A stretch of DNA of 64,000 bases from an uncultured Oxalobacter sp. (GCA_934401755.1 CAKRSU010000001.1:1-64000), one strand, 5' to 3'; shown: positions 51,021 to 61,068, numbered from the stretch's first letter. Program-made: numbers and translations. The notes: generated by a model from the sequence alone, not told the origin.

Positions 51021-51480
51021 ATAGACAACTTGCAACCGAACTTCGCCATTGTTCGGCTGAGGGTGATGTGTCCCATGATGGGAGCCTTTTCGGTCTTGTC
51101 CAATCCGCTATGTACTTACTTTTTTAGTTTGCAAAAATAATCAATCAGTAAGCATTCTCTGTTATCGAAAGTTGTGCAGAACAGTGCAACAAACACTGGT
51201 AATGGACTATTTGTTTCTCACATTGTCAGCAATGTCGTTTTCGGTAACTAACCGCTAACGGTTTGGCAACTGAAAGAACTCAATATCTTGCTCTCTTTTG
51301 CTTTATCGCAATTCTGCAGAATTATGAAATATTACTCATTCTCAACCACTTGCAGTTTATTCTTCTCATCTTCCCTGTTCGTTGCTTTTACTTAAATTGT
51401 GCATATCAATAATCACTCAAGCATCATAAATATAATTAAAACCTCTAAATAATATTATCAAGAATATCTTTATAATATTA
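51021..51480. other. Island right flank, no intact gene
   Basis: 460 bases. The first 90 on the minus strand encode a short peptide start (MDKTEKAPIMGHITLSRTM, ATG near 51103) that looks like a truncated N-terminus of something from the imported segment. A minus-strand TTTTTGCAAA element at 51125-51136 resembles Bacteroidetes promoter sequence (TAnnTTTG type). Composition returns to AT-rich after about 51300. Confidence 0.45.
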
Positions 51481-52797
51481 TTAAAATTTCACAGTAATCA
51501 TCGTTCCTTTTCCGACTTCACTATCTAGCACAATATGAGCTTCGTGAAGCTCTGCAATATGCTTAACAATCGCAAGGCCAAGCCCAGTTCCACCAGTTTC
51601 TCGAGAACGACTTTTATCAACACGATAAAACCGCTCAAAAATACGTTCTTGCTGATCTTTCGGAATCCCAATTCCATTATCTCGAACTTGCAAAAATGGT
51701 CGATTCTCTTTAACCCCTACCTTCACATCAACCCATCCTTCTTTTTTATTATAAGTAATAGCATTTTGAATAAGATTCGTTAATAACTCTTGGATTAAAT
51801 CTTGATCTGCAGAAAGTGTCGTCGCAACGCCATTACAAAATAACTTAATTTCTTTTTGCATGGCATTCATCTGTAAATTCTCACAACACTCTAAAGCAAG
51901 TTGATAAAGATCAAAAGTACGTAATTGTTTCGGACGTTCCATATGATCAAGATTAGACAATTCAATAATGTCATTAATAAGAATCAACAAGCGCTTAGCA
52001 TTATGTCGAATCTGCTTTGCCATATACACATCTTGGTCAGGATCAACCATTCGATTTTCAATCAGTTCAGAATACCCTGATATTGCGGTTAACGGCGTCT
52101 TTAGCTCATGAGAAACATTGGCCGTAAATTCTTGTCGACTTTTTGCGGCGGCAAGAATTTTGTCATGTTGTAGACGAATTTTATCGAAAAAAGGAATGAG
52201 TTCTCGATAAGGAGGAATCGCTACCCCATTATCAAGATGTTCAGCCATTGATTCAATTGGACGAATTAACTGCCGAGTTAATAGATGTGCAACAATTAAA
52301 CAAGCCAGAAATATCACAACCATAATCAATAAGATGATAGGCAATGCATCAAGAAAAACGCTGGTAATCGTTTTGACTTCAGTCGAGACGCGAAGCACCA
52401 TACCATCTTCCAATCGTAATGCATAATTAAATGTATCCGTGCCTAACGTATAAGAATCACGAACACTCTCCCCCTGCCCTGTTTTAAATGCCTGCTGCAC
52501 TTCAGGGCGATGGAGATGATTGTCCATTTTTCGAATATCTGCGTAATTATCGCCTAAAACATTTCCTCTGCTATCGATTAAGGTTACACGCAAATTTTCT
52601 GTACGTAATGTATTGAAAAATGGAGCAACACTCGTATGTGACGAAATCGCTCTACTCAATAACATCGCATGACTGCTTAGCGATTCCCTAACTTGGAACT
52701 TAAAAAGATTGTAATAAATGACAGTGATACCAACCGTCGTTGCTACAACAGCAATTAAAGCAATCAATATCAATCGTAAATTAATTTTTCGTTTCAT
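51481..52797 (-). CDS. PhoR-type sensor histidine kinase without a partner regulator
   Basis: 438 residues: helix at about 8-30, extracytoplasmic sensor with RVTLIDSRGNVLGDNYAD (PAS-like, as in PhoR/ResE kinases), second helix at about 152-173, short linker, phosphoacceptor His230 in NVSHELKTPLTAISGYSEL. ATPase motifs: N box NLIQNAITYN, G1 DNGIGIP, F box FERFYRVD, G2 GGTGLGLAIV. It resembles Firmicutes kinases that follow a response regulator gene, but none adjoins it here. Signal unknown. Confidence 0.85.
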   Translation of the reverse strand: MKRKINLRLILIALIAVVATTVGITVIYYNLFKFQVRESLSSHAMLLSRAISSHTSVAPFFNTLRTENLRVTLIDSRGNVLGDNYADIRKMDNHLHRPEVQQAFKTGQGESVRDSYTLGTDTFNYALRLEDGMVLRVSTEVKTITSVFLDALPIILLIMVVIFLACLIVAHLLTRQLIRPIESMAEHLDNGVAIPPYRELIPFFDKIRLQHDKILAAAKSRQEFTANVSHELKTPLTAISGYSELIENRMVDPDQDVYMAKQIRHNAKRLLILINDIIELSNLDHMERPKQLRTFDLYQLALECCENLQMNAMQKEIKLFCNGVATTLSADQDLIQELLTNLIQNAITYNKKEGWVDVKVGVKENRPFLQVRDNGIGIPKDQQERIFERFYRVDKSRSRETGGTGLGLAIVKHIAELHEAHIVLDSEVGKGTMITVKF

Positions 52798-53235
52798 ACT
52801 CTGATTACTCGCCTTAATACCGATTTATTCAAATGAAAAAGCCATATGATTTTTTCATTATTTTCTCTCATAGAAAATCATTTTTGAAATCCATGAATTC
52901 CCTTACTTATCTCACACACCTTAAAGAATAATCAATAAATATGACTTAACGATTAAATCGATTTCATAAATATTAGCCACTCAAATTCATGCAATACCTT
53001 AAATAGATAGGCATTGAATCGATATCATCAATTGAATCAGTTTGTCGCGCTATTTTGTATCATTTATCTCAACAAATAACCTAAAAATATATCTTTTGCT
53101 TTCATCTTGAAAATTTCTTCCTGCTTTCCTCTAAAAATTTGAGTTTCAAGCTCAGATCTAATATTCGATTATTTAATTTTTATTTCCCTGCAATAAATCC
53201 TAATCTCTAATATTATTCTCAGCGATAAAAAACGA
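52798..53235. other. AT-rich intergenic region before the sensor kinase
   Basis: No gene and no response-regulator remnant were seen. It contains the kinase promoter and the downstream side of the amtB terminator. Confidence 0.5.
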
Positions 53236-53272
53236 CAAAAAAACTCCCGAGAAAAATACAATCTCGGGAGTT
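53236..53272 (-). terminator. Rho-independent terminator of glnK-amtB
   Basis: Perfect 10-bp stem (53242-53251 with 53263-53272), 11-base loop and T-run on the minus strand, 18 bases after the amtB stop. Confidence 0.93.
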
Positions 53273-53289
53273 CAAATTAAACATCTAAA

Positions 53290-54588
53290 TTAATAATGAT
53301 AAGCGGATTCACCATGAGATGTTTTATCCAATCCTTCTTCTTCCTGTTCTTCGGTCACTCGTAATCCCCAAACTTTATCAATGATAAAGTAAGCAACAAC
53401 TGAAACAACACTAGACCAAAGTAAACTAATAATCACACTCTTAAATTGGATCCAAACCTGTTCTACCATGGATAAATCAGTTCCTTGACCTCCTAGACAA
53501 GTATTAACAAATACCCCTGTTAAAATTGCACCAATGATACCGCCAACACCATGTACACCAAATGCATCCAATGCATCATCAACTTTTAACATCCTCTTTA
53601 AGCCAGTAACACCCCATACACAAACAGCCCCTGCAATCAATCCCATCACTAATGCTCCCATAGGGCCAACAAATCCAGCTGCAGGAGTAATGACAACCAA
53701 CCCAGCAACAGCACCTGATGCAGCACCTAACATACTTGGTTTGCCACGAGTAAATGTTTCAACAATACACCAAGATAAAGCTGCTGCTGCCGGTGCAATA
53801 AAAGTATTAACAAAAGCTAATCCTGCTAAACCATTTGCAGCCCCAGCAGAGCCAGCATTAAAACCAAACCAACCAATCCATAACATAGAAGCACCAACCA
53901 TCGTTAATGTTAAAGAATGTGGCATCATGGGTGTCTTACCAAAACCTTTACGTTTACCGACAAAATAAGCACCAATTAATCCAGCAATAGCAGCATTGAT
54001 ATGAACAACCGTCCCCCCTGCAAAATCGATTGCACCATCTGACTGAAGGAATCCGCCTCCCCATACCATATGAGCCTGAGGAACATAACTAAAAGTAAAC
54101 CAAATTGCAATAAATGCCATAACAGCACCGAATTTAATACGTTCTGCAAAGGCGCCAACAATCAAAGTTGCAGTAATACAAGCAAAAGAGCCTTGAAATG
54201 CGACCCAAACATACTCAGGGACTGTGGTCAATACAGAAGAAAGTGTATCAATTGTGATTCCCTTCATAAACACTTTTTCAGCAGTACCAATAACAGGACC
54301 ATCCCCCGTAAAAGCGAAAGAATAACCATAAAGGAACCACAATACGGTCACTAAACAAAATGACATAAATGTTTGCATCAAAATAGACAGCATATTCTTA
54401 GCACGAACTAAACCACCATAAAACAAACCAATAGCAGGCGCTGTCATCAATAATACAAGCATCGTAGACGTTAATACCCAGGCGGTATCACCAGAATCCA
54501 TAACAGAAGTCTCTTCAGCACAAGCGATTCCACTTATCCCAATGCCTATTAAGCCAACGAATAAACTGCTTAATCTCGTTTTCATCAT
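53290..54588 (-). CDS. amtB: Ammonium transporter AmtB
   Basis: 432 residues from the ATG at 54588 (a second ATG follows it); the frame is open upstream but that part lies within glnK on the same strand. Signal peptide to about SGIACA, then an eleven-helix Amt channel. FAGGTVVHINAAIAG, containing a channel His, and the FGVHGVGGIIGA segment are conserved. It is blocked by GlnK when nitrogen is plentiful. It follows glnK by 19 bases. Confidence 0.95.
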   Translation of the reverse strand: MMKTRLSSLFVGLIGIGISGIACAEETSVMDSGDTAWVLTSTMLVLLMTAPAIGLFYGGLVRAKNMLSILMQTFMSFCLVTVLWFLYGYSFAFTGDGPVIGTAEKVFMKGITIDTLSSVLTTVPEYVWVAFQGSFACITATLIVGAFAERIKFGAVMAFIAIWFTFSYVPQAHMVWGGGFLQSDGAIDFAGGTVVHINAAIAGLIGAYFVGKRKGFGKTPMMPHSLTLTMVGASMLWIGWFGFNAGSAGAANGLAGLAFVNTFIAPAAAALSWCIVETFTRGKPSMLGAASGAVAGLVVITPAAGFVGPMGALVMGLIAGAVCVWGVTGLKRMLKVDDALDAFGVHGVGGIIGAILTGVFVNTCLGGQGTDLSMVEQVWIQFKSVIISLLWSSVVSVVAYFIIDKVWGLRVTEEQEEEGLDKTSHGESAYHY

Positions 54589-54607
54589 AATCTCCCTATT
54601 CCTTTTA

Positions 54608-55024
<417 letters not shown>

Positions 55025-55028
55025 TTAT

Positions 55029-55044
55029 TGCAAGTAGCGTGCCA
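55029..55044 (-). promoter_or_regulatory. Sigma-54 promoter of glnK-amtB
   Basis: The minus strand reads TGGCACG-CTAC-TTGCA, an exact match to the RpoN -24/-12 consensus with the right spacing. The -12 GC is about 85 bases from the glnK ATG. Confidence 0.93.
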
Positions 55045-55213
55045 ATTTTGGAAAGTAAAATAAAATAGGGAACTTATAAGAGAAAAACCGTTGATTTAAA
55101 ATAAGAAAATCAGTCAATCCATAAAAATTTTTCTGCCATTTTTCTAAAAAAATAACTCAATTTATCGCTTTACCTGTCAGCCATTCAAATAATGCTCCTA
55201 GCATTAAAAAATA

Positions 55214-55247
55214 TGCCCCAAAAAAGTGCATGCACCTAAAAAAAGCA
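55214..55247. promoter_or_regulatory. Two NtrC-like enhancer sites
   Basis: TGCCCC-N5-AGTGCA at 55214-55230 closely matches the NtrC consensus TGCACC-N5-GGTGCA. A second weaker match, TGCACC-N5-AAAGCA, follows at 55231-55247. They lie about 170-220 bases upstream of the sigma-54 promoter, a normal enhancer distance. Confidence 0.65.
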
Positions 55248-55311
55248 CAAAAGCCGAGTAAAACAACTCAAATAACATTGATTATCTAAGTTTCTTTCTG
55301 ATAATTTCTCT

Positions 55312-55341
55312 CAAAAAAAATCCCTGTAAAAACAGGGATTA
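55312..55341 (-). terminator. Rho-independent terminator of the porin gene
   Basis: On the minus strand a 9-bp stem (AATCCCTGT with ACAGGGATT, short T-rich loop) is followed by eight T. About 100 bases after the porin stop. Confidence 0.85.
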
Positions 55342-55438
55342 AGGAAAATAAAGCTTTCAGAAACAACTTCTGAAATTTTTTCTAAAAGGGAAATATTTCT
55401 GATGTCATCAAGATTTCAATATTTTTGCCAAACTCGTC

Positions 55439-56518
55439 TTAAAATTTATGATTAATACCAAACTGGATGCCAGTAACAGAATCATTTTCAACACCATTGG
55501 TATTATAAATACTTCCTACCGCGCCATTATCACTATCGGTATAAGCAACCATGCCGTATAAAGAAGTTCGTTTCGACATAGCATAACTATATCCCAATGC
55601 ATATTTATTCATATCACCATCATATTGACTGTTACTTTCCAAACTACCCCGATTGTATGAAAATTTGAATGTATGTGGCCCTTCTTCATACATCAATCCC
55701 AAAATCCAGTCTTTTTGTTTAAGTGAAATCCCTTCAATTTCTAATATACTGTCAGCTGTTGCTGCTTTAACAGTCGTTCCCTGATAACCCGCCGTTACAG
55801 TAAATCCGTTATAGGTATATCCAATACCAGCATTCCACAACCACGATTTATCCGAATCTGCCAAACGATCATAATTTGCTGTCAACCATAACCCATCATT
55901 GTCATATTTCACGCCTAGACCAAAGCCATCATTGCCATAAGAATGATAATATCCTTCTGGATGAGTATCTTTTCCCAAAGTATAACTAGCTGATATCGAT
56001 ACCCCCATCATTTCAGGACTATCATAACGAATTGTATTTGATAATTGCTCTGCATAAATTAAATTAGTTGCAGTCCCAGCCATACCAACGCTGAAATAAG
56101 CAAATGGATCAACTGCCCCATAATTTTCAATGGCAATATTATTGACTCGACCTAGCGTGACAGCACCATAATGATCATTACTAATCCCCACATAGGCAGC
56201 TCCTTGCCATTCAGCACCATTACTTCCTTGCAATGTATCTAATGCATTATTATCTGAATACTTTGTGCCATCATTTAAATTAAAACGACGTTCTAATTTA
56301 AAAATTGCTTTGGTCCCACTTCCCAGATCTTCTGTCCCTTTAAAGCCGATAACGCCATCTTCATTATTCCCCATACGAACATCTGATCCGGTTTCTTTAA
56401 TAATGCCAGTATCGACCGTTCCATAAACCGTTACATTTGTCTGCGCAAAACTTTCCCCAATGATCGAGCCAAATATGAACGTAGCAATAAGCGTTTTATT
56501 TACTATGATCTTTTTCAT
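55439..56518 (-). CDS. Gram-negative general porin (porin_4 type)
   Basis: 359 residues from ATG 56518, chosen for its GGGGGA ribosome site; the frame is open further upstream without one. Signal peptide ending at SFAQ, then NVTVYGTVDTGI, a 16-strand porin start typical of beta-proteobacteria, GFKGTEDLGSGTKAIFKLE, and a C-terminal Phe (GINHKF) for BAM insertion. Forms trimeric diffusion pores in the outer membrane. A possible target of the OmpR regulator at 13789. Confidence 0.94.
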   Translation of the reverse strand: MKKIIVNKTLIATFIFGSIIGESFAQTNVTVYGTVDTGIIKETGSDVRMGNNEDGVIGFKGTEDLGSGTKAIFKLERRFNLNDGTKYSDNNALDTLQGSNGAEWQGAAYVGISNDHYGAVTLGRVNNIAIENYGAVDPFAYFSVGMAGTATNLIYAEQLSNTIRYDSPEMMGVSISASYTLGKDTHPEGYYHSYGNDGFGLGVKYDNDGLWLTANYDRLADSDKSWLWNAGIGYTYNGFTVTAGYQGTTVKAATADSILEIEGISLKQKDWILGLMYEEGPHTFKFSYNRGSLESNSQYDGDMNKYALGYSYAMSKRTSLYGMVAYTDSDNGAVGSIYNTNGVENDSVTGIQFGINHKF

Positions 56519-57048
56519 TACGTCCCCCTTATTGTATATAGTGATGTACTCTAAATTAAGCAATTACCATGCCAACATTTAAAAAGAGGGTAAACCCAAT
56601 AACTCAATGATAAAAAAACGCTCAACCAAACATATATGCATTGCAAAAAAATAAGCCTAAGTCCATTAATACAAAATAGGGCTTTTTTATACTCAATTAA
56701 GTTAGTGCAAATTTAACTATTCGTTGTGAGTTTCAAAACAAGTTAACATAAAGTAGAAGCATTTTAGCCTCCATTATTTGGCATAACATCAGCAAAATGC
56801 CCTGAATACGAACACATTTTAAAAGAAAGGGGAAAAATCAGTCTCTATTTTTGTGCATCAGATATAGCTACCGTAAAAAATGCTTAGCCCTATCTATACT
56901 AGGCAAAGATATTGAGCTAGTTTGCAAAATGAATCGTGCTACAACAAAAAAATATTGAATTTAAAAAAATAAAACGCAATATAACGCTTAAAAATAAGCC
57001 AATGCAGACGAATTTTTTCATTCATCTGCATGACTCGCACTTTATTAA
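56519..57048. other. Porin upstream region
   Basis: 530 bases without a gene. A weak plus-strand terminator-like hairpin (56653-56688, imperfect stem, six T) stands alone with no upstream plus-strand gene. The porin promoter should lie within about 100 bases of 56518 but is not clear. Confidence 0.45.
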
Positions 57049-57408
57049 TTAATAGCCGCCACCCAACAATTGGTTACGTTTCATATGACGACAAAAAGCT
57101 CCGCCAACCTGAAGATTTTCAAGATCATCTCTTACCTCAGCATAAGCATCAAGCAAATCCCCTTCATCAATTGCCTCATTAAAATGAGCATAATCAATAT
57201 CATTGATACATTGACTCATCGCCGCAATAACTGCCGCCTTTTTTAAAACAGCACGATAACGATAGTCATACTCCAAGGTTTCTTTGACATTTGCTTGGGG
57301 AAAAATACGTTCAATATCCCCTTTTCGTCTCGCACGAACCAGTAATTCATCTTCATGACAATCGCGCTTAGCAATAGAAAGAAAGCTATTCCTTAATATG
57401 ATCCACAT
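57049..57408 (-). CDS. Conserved hypothetical protein
   Basis: 119 residues. Pattern MWIILRNSFLSIAKRDC followed by LLVRARRKGDIERIF resembles small hypothetical proteins seen in prophages and plasmids and also in chromosomes (starting MWVxTxxGFxSxV with LxVRAR). No catalytic motif or membrane helix. Good ribosome site AGAGGAAA. Function unknown. Confidence 0.65.
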   Translation of the reverse strand: MWIILRNSFLSIAKRDCHEDELLVRARRKGDIERIFPQANVKETLEYDYRYRAVLKKAAVIAAMSQCINDIDYAHFNEAIDEGDLLDAYAEVRDDLENLQVGGAFCRHMKRNQLLGGGY

Positions 57409-57580
57409 TATTTTTCCTCTTAATTTATAGATTATTTTTCACGAACATTCGGATTCTACCTGACCCTCTAATAATCAGCTATTTTAAAGAGAAATAAACC
57501 TTTTTAGAATAATGATTAAATTGTCATTTATCGATGATCAGCGTAGGATATGAATATTTTCAGTTACCTAGATATATTCA

Positions 57581-58744
57581 ATGTCTGCAAATACACATGC
57601 TTCAAAAAAAGACTTTGTTCTCATTATGATAACAACTCTTTTTTTTATGAGCTCTTATGTCATGATCACGCCACTGATCACAGGATTTGCGGAAAGTCTT
57701 GGATCCTCTCATATTGTGATCGGAATCATTGGCGGAATTGCTAATATTGTTTCATTATTTTTCCGCCCTGTTGTGGGTGCCATTATTGCCCGATACACAA
57801 AAATTCGACTCTGTACGCTTGCTAGCATCTTGCAGCTTATTGGTGCTATCGGATATTTTCTATCTTCAGATCCAATCGTTATTCTTCTCTGCCGAATCCT
57901 TACCGGATTAGGCTACGCTACATCATCATTATGCCTATCTACTTGGGTGGCCGAAATGATGCCACCGCACCGTATTGGTTACGGTGTTGCCATGTACGGC
58001 ACCATGAATGCGCTCGGAATGGGACTTGCCCCTGCTATAGGCATATTCATTTACCAGCATTTAGGCTATCGTATTTCTTTTGAACTCGATATTGCCCTTA
58101 TCCTTGGTATGATTTTGCTTCCTTTCTTTATCAAGCATAATGGAAAACCGTCCTTTACCGCATCAAGTACAAAATCACGACTTCAATTTTTTCTACCATC
58201 TATTATTCCCATTGCCATTATTAGTTTGATGTTTACGCTACCGTATTACACGATGCAAACTTTTATTGTGCGATACACAGAAATACGTCATCTTTCCGTC
58301 ATGGTAAGTCTATTTTTTCCATGTTATGCGGTTACCTTATTTCTTATGAGGCTAGGTGCAAAAGATCTTTTTGATAAAGTTTCTTTCATTTGGTTTCTAC
58401 TCTTTTCCTCTTTTACTGCTGGCATTGGTTACCTAGCACTTACCTTTATGACTGGAAATTTCTTAATGTTTCTTGGTGCTATTGGTATGGCAGGTGGATT
58501 TGGATTTGTCTTTTCTGCATGCCAATCTCACGCTATTAAAATTTCTGGTCCTGATAAAAAAGGACTTGCTAATAGCACTTTCTATATTGGCGTCGATATT
58601 GGGATGGCAACAGGACCTTTTTTAGGCGCAATGCTTTTGGAATATGTGCCTATTGAGTATTTTTTCCTAATTCTGTTCTTTTTTACTCCCGCTACGCCAC
58701 TTGTTTGGTGGCTCACTAAACCATTCCGAGAATCAACAAAATAA
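57581..58744 (+). CDS. MFS transporter
   Basis: 387 residues, about twelve helices. Typical loop motif GAIIARYTKIRL between helices 2 and 3, and DKKGLANSTFYIGVDIG in the second half. This resembles YfcJ/YhhS-like or staphylopine/arabinose exporters of the drug-export group. Substrate unknown. Ends in a strong terminator. Confidence 0.85.
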   Translation: MSANTHASKKDFVLIMITTLFFMSSYVMITPLITGFAESLGSSHIVIGIIGGIANIVSLFFRPVVGAIIARYTKIRLCTLASILQLIGAIGYFLSSDPIVILLCRILTGLGYATSSLCLSTWVAEMMPPHRIGYGVAMYGTMNALGMGLAPAIGIFIYQHLGYRISFELDIALILGMILLPFFIKHNGKPSFTASSTKSRLQFFLPSIIPIAIISLMFTLPYYTMQTFIVRYTEIRHLSVMVSLFFPCYAVTLFLMRLGAKDLFDKVSFIWFLLFSSFTAGIGYLALTFMTGNFLMFLGAIGMAGGFGFVFSACQSHAIKISGPDKKGLANSTFYIGVDIGMATGPFLGAMLLEYVPIEYFFLILFFFTPATPLVWWLTKPFRESTK

Positions 58745-59089
58745 ATACGTTTTATAAACAATAGGGGGCTAATGCATTATCCATTTGCTTTATATTGGAT
58801 TGATTGAATAATATAAAGTAAAGAAAAACCTAGCTGTTTTTGAGCAGCTAGGTTTTTCAAAGGTTGAGTATATGCGGTTATTCCGGTTACCATCCTGCAC
58901 TTGCCCACCGAAAGGACAACGGTATCAAAGTGCTGTACTGGTTTTTCCCCACCATGTACTGGGGGTTATGAAGAAAGTTCCTACACTGTTAATGTACCAT
59001 CTTCCTCATTATCGAATTGTTTTATTTTGTAACGCCTCAATAAATATTCCGCATTGCTCATTTTTTGTTTGCTATAAATAGGCTCAACA
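58745..59089. other. MFS gene downstream region
   Basis: 345 bases. Contains the MFS terminator and, after it, a slightly G+C-richer stretch whose 69-codon frame (58872-59081) has no ribosome site or recognisable motif. I see no gene. Confidence 0.5.
58825..58857 (+). terminator. Rho-independent terminator of the MFS gene
   Basis: 12-bp stem (58825-58836 with 58845-58856), 8-base loop, T-run. Confidence 0.92.
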
Positions 59090-59743
59090 TCACTTTTTTG
59101 TCCAGATTTCATCGAATATCTGTTGAAGCTTTTCACGCAAATTTTGATCGCCCGTAACAAACCCCTTTAAACGTTCAAGATATTTTGTCTTAGCTTCTTC
59201 TAAAGACATGGGAACAATTTTTTTTCTAAAATAAGGCAAGTCTGGAATTTCAATACCTTTTGCTTCAATTCCCATCAAATCACGCATTTCCATGGCTGTC
59301 GCAAGATTATTGGCTGCCATCACTTCTTCTTGCATACGAGGCAAATGGAACGCATCACAGATCGCATTATCAAGATCCGTCCTAATTTTCATTGATTCTT
59401 TTAGCATACGAAAAACAGGAGAGGTTCCAACGTAAGCTTTCGAAGCATTACAAAGTAAGCCATTAAAAGAAAACTCAACGGGCAAAATATCTGAAACAAG
59501 CAATGCATGTTGAGCTTCACTAAAAAAAACATGAGTATGCCCATTAAAACGAGGAAGATAGGACAAAGAATGAGCGATATCCATCGGTTTAAAATCTGTT
59601 GGATGTATATCATGGAAATCTAAAACACCGCCGCTATACAGTTTCATTTTTGGCAAAATCTTACCTTCAGGAGAAACTTCGATTTCACCAGCAAAATCAC
59701 CAAACATATCGAAATCGTCATTGCTGGTACTGCTATTAGTCAT
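59090..59743 (-). CDS. Degenerate YfbR-like HD-domain protein
   Basis: 217 residues from ATG 59743, chosen for its AAGGA ribosome site. It follows the layout of YfbR-type HD phosphohydrolases: DIAHSLSYLPRFNGHTHVFFSEAQHALLVS, then the position of the HD motif, then MRDLMGIE. His79 is kept but the HD pair reads Cys98-Asn99 and the later metal Asp reads Asn145/146. These are the metal ligands, so hydrolase activity is unlikely. It may be a pseudoenzyme or a nucleotide-binding regulator. Confidence 0.75.
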   Translation of the reverse strand: MTNSSTSNDDFDMFGDFAGEIEVSPEGKILPKMKLYSGGVLDFHDIHPTDFKPMDIAHSLSYLPRFNGHTHVFFSEAQHALLVSDILPVEFSFNGLLCNASKAYVGTSPVFRMLKESMKIRTDLDNAICDAFHLPRMQEEVMAANNLATAMEMRDLMGIEAKGIEIPDLPYFRKKIVPMSLEEAKTKYLERLKGFVTGDQNLREKLQQIFDEIWTKK

Positions 59744-59987
59744 ATATATTTCCTTTCTGCAATTAAATTTCCATGACATCTAAACAGGTATTTCGGAGCA
59801 CTAATCGTTATAAAATTTTAAATATTTGCTCTAGAAATAAATATAACAGAGATTCACCCAAATACGCTCTGTATTTATTGATACTTAAATTCAAGTCAAT
59901 GAAATATCATACATTATTTTTACTTTCCTCTTCATAAACACCTGAACACCCTCCTTCTCCAAAAACAATCTTTGCTACTTTCAAATT

Positions 59988-59999
59988 ACAGTATACTGT
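59988..59999. promoter_or_regulatory. 12-bp palindrome at the mntP promoter
   Basis: Perfect palindrome ACAGTATACTGT, overlapping a TATACT -10-like element, 37 bases before the mntP ATG. A possible operator for a manganese or other regulator; no regulator family can be assigned. Confidence 0.4.
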
Positions 60000-60035
60000 C
60001 CACCCTTATTTTTCTATCTCCGATAAAGGTACACA

Positions 60036-60614
60036 ATGTTTCTAATCAACAATCTATTTCTTGGTATTGGACTCGCTATGGACGCATTTTCTGTTTCCCT
60101 AGCAAATGGTCTTCAAGAAACTAAGATGTCTATACGCAAAATATGCTTGATTGCAGGAACTTTCGCATTATTTCAGATTGCAATGCCTCTTATCGGATGG
60201 ATAATCGTGCATACAGCTGTTCACTATATGCAAGCAATTTCACCTTTTATTCCATGGGTCGCTCTAGGATTATTGCTATATATTGGTGGCAGTATGGCTT
60301 TGAATTCCTTAAATCATCATGATGAGAATTCTCCTAATACCACCAAAGAACTAACTGGTATATTATTATTCACGCAAGGAATCGCAACTTCTATTGATGC
60401 ATTATCCGTTGGATTCACTATTGCAGATTACAATAGCATATTGGCAATTGCCGCATCATTGATTATTGGAATCGTAACATTCATCATCTGTATCTGCGGC
60501 ATCATCATTGGCAAAAAATTCGGGATGAAGTATGCCAGTAAAGCAGAACTACTCGGTGGTATTATTCTAATTAGTATCGGTATTGAAATTTGGGTGTCTG
60601 GCGTGTTTTTTTGA
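60036..60614 (+). CDS. mntP: Manganese efflux pump MntP
   Basis: 192 residues, six helices. MntP/YebN features: LGIGLAMDAFSVSLANGL in the first half and TSIDALSVGF in the second, with the paired Asp residues. Exports Mn2+ from the cytoplasm. In many bacteria controlled by MntR or a yybP-ykoY riboswitch; neither was recognised here, only the palindrome at 59988-59999. Confidence 0.92.
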   Translation: MFLINNLFLGIGLAMDAFSVSLANGLQETKMSIRKICLIAGTFALFQIAMPLIGWIIVHTAVHYMQAISPFIPWVALGLLLYIGGSMALNSLNHHDENSPNTTKELTGILLFTQGIATSIDALSVGFTIADYNSILAIAASLIIGIVTFIICICGIIIGKKFGMKYASKAELLGGIILISIGIEIWVSGVFF

Positions 60615-60822
60615 AATGCTACTATTGGAAAAATAAAATTTCTTATTATTTTATAATAAGCAAATCATTCAAATTGATAGCCTAATTTCTTATTGCCCAA
60701 TCAAAAATTAACATTTATATTTTTCTAGGATATATTAATCATCGTATGATCCCGTAAATTTAATTTTTCTTATCGATGTTATCAACAATTCTGTACAAGA
60801 TATCTTCTTACAAAATAATAAT

Positions 60823-61068
60823 TCATTTTTTATTGGAAATGTCGTCAATTAGATTGGACAAATCAAATAAAAACTTTTCAGTCATAATAAAATTTTTTTG
60901 TTTACTATGTTGGATAGTCAATTGATTGATACATAATTCTTTTTGCCAAGGTAGAAGATAACTATTCATAATTTGCTGACAACTTTGATGATACGATATA
61001 TCAGAGGCAATATCTACTCCTTGCAATATGTTTTTCAGGATATCCAATACATTCGGGACATAATTCAT
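60823..61068 (-). CDS. Small protein of unknown function
   Basis: 81 residues behind a strong AGGAGG ribosome site six bases from ATG 61068. Helical, amphipathic, with three Cys residues and no signal peptide or membrane helix. Family unknown. Expression is supported mainly by the ribosome site. Confidence 0.5.
   Translation of the reverse strand: MNYVPNVLDILKNILQGVDIASDISYHQSCQQIMNSYLLPWQKELCINQLTIQHSKQKNFIMTEKFLFDLSNLIDDISNKK

Noticed and set aside
58872..59081. 69-codon plus-strand frame after the MFS terminator
   Set aside because: No ribosome site, no family resemblance, Cys/His/Pro-rich random-looking sequence. Possibly decayed DNA.
59744..60035. Possible yybP-ykoY manganese riboswitch ahead of mntP
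   Set aside because: The GGGGAGUA core motifs of that riboswitch are not present; only a short palindrome is visible.
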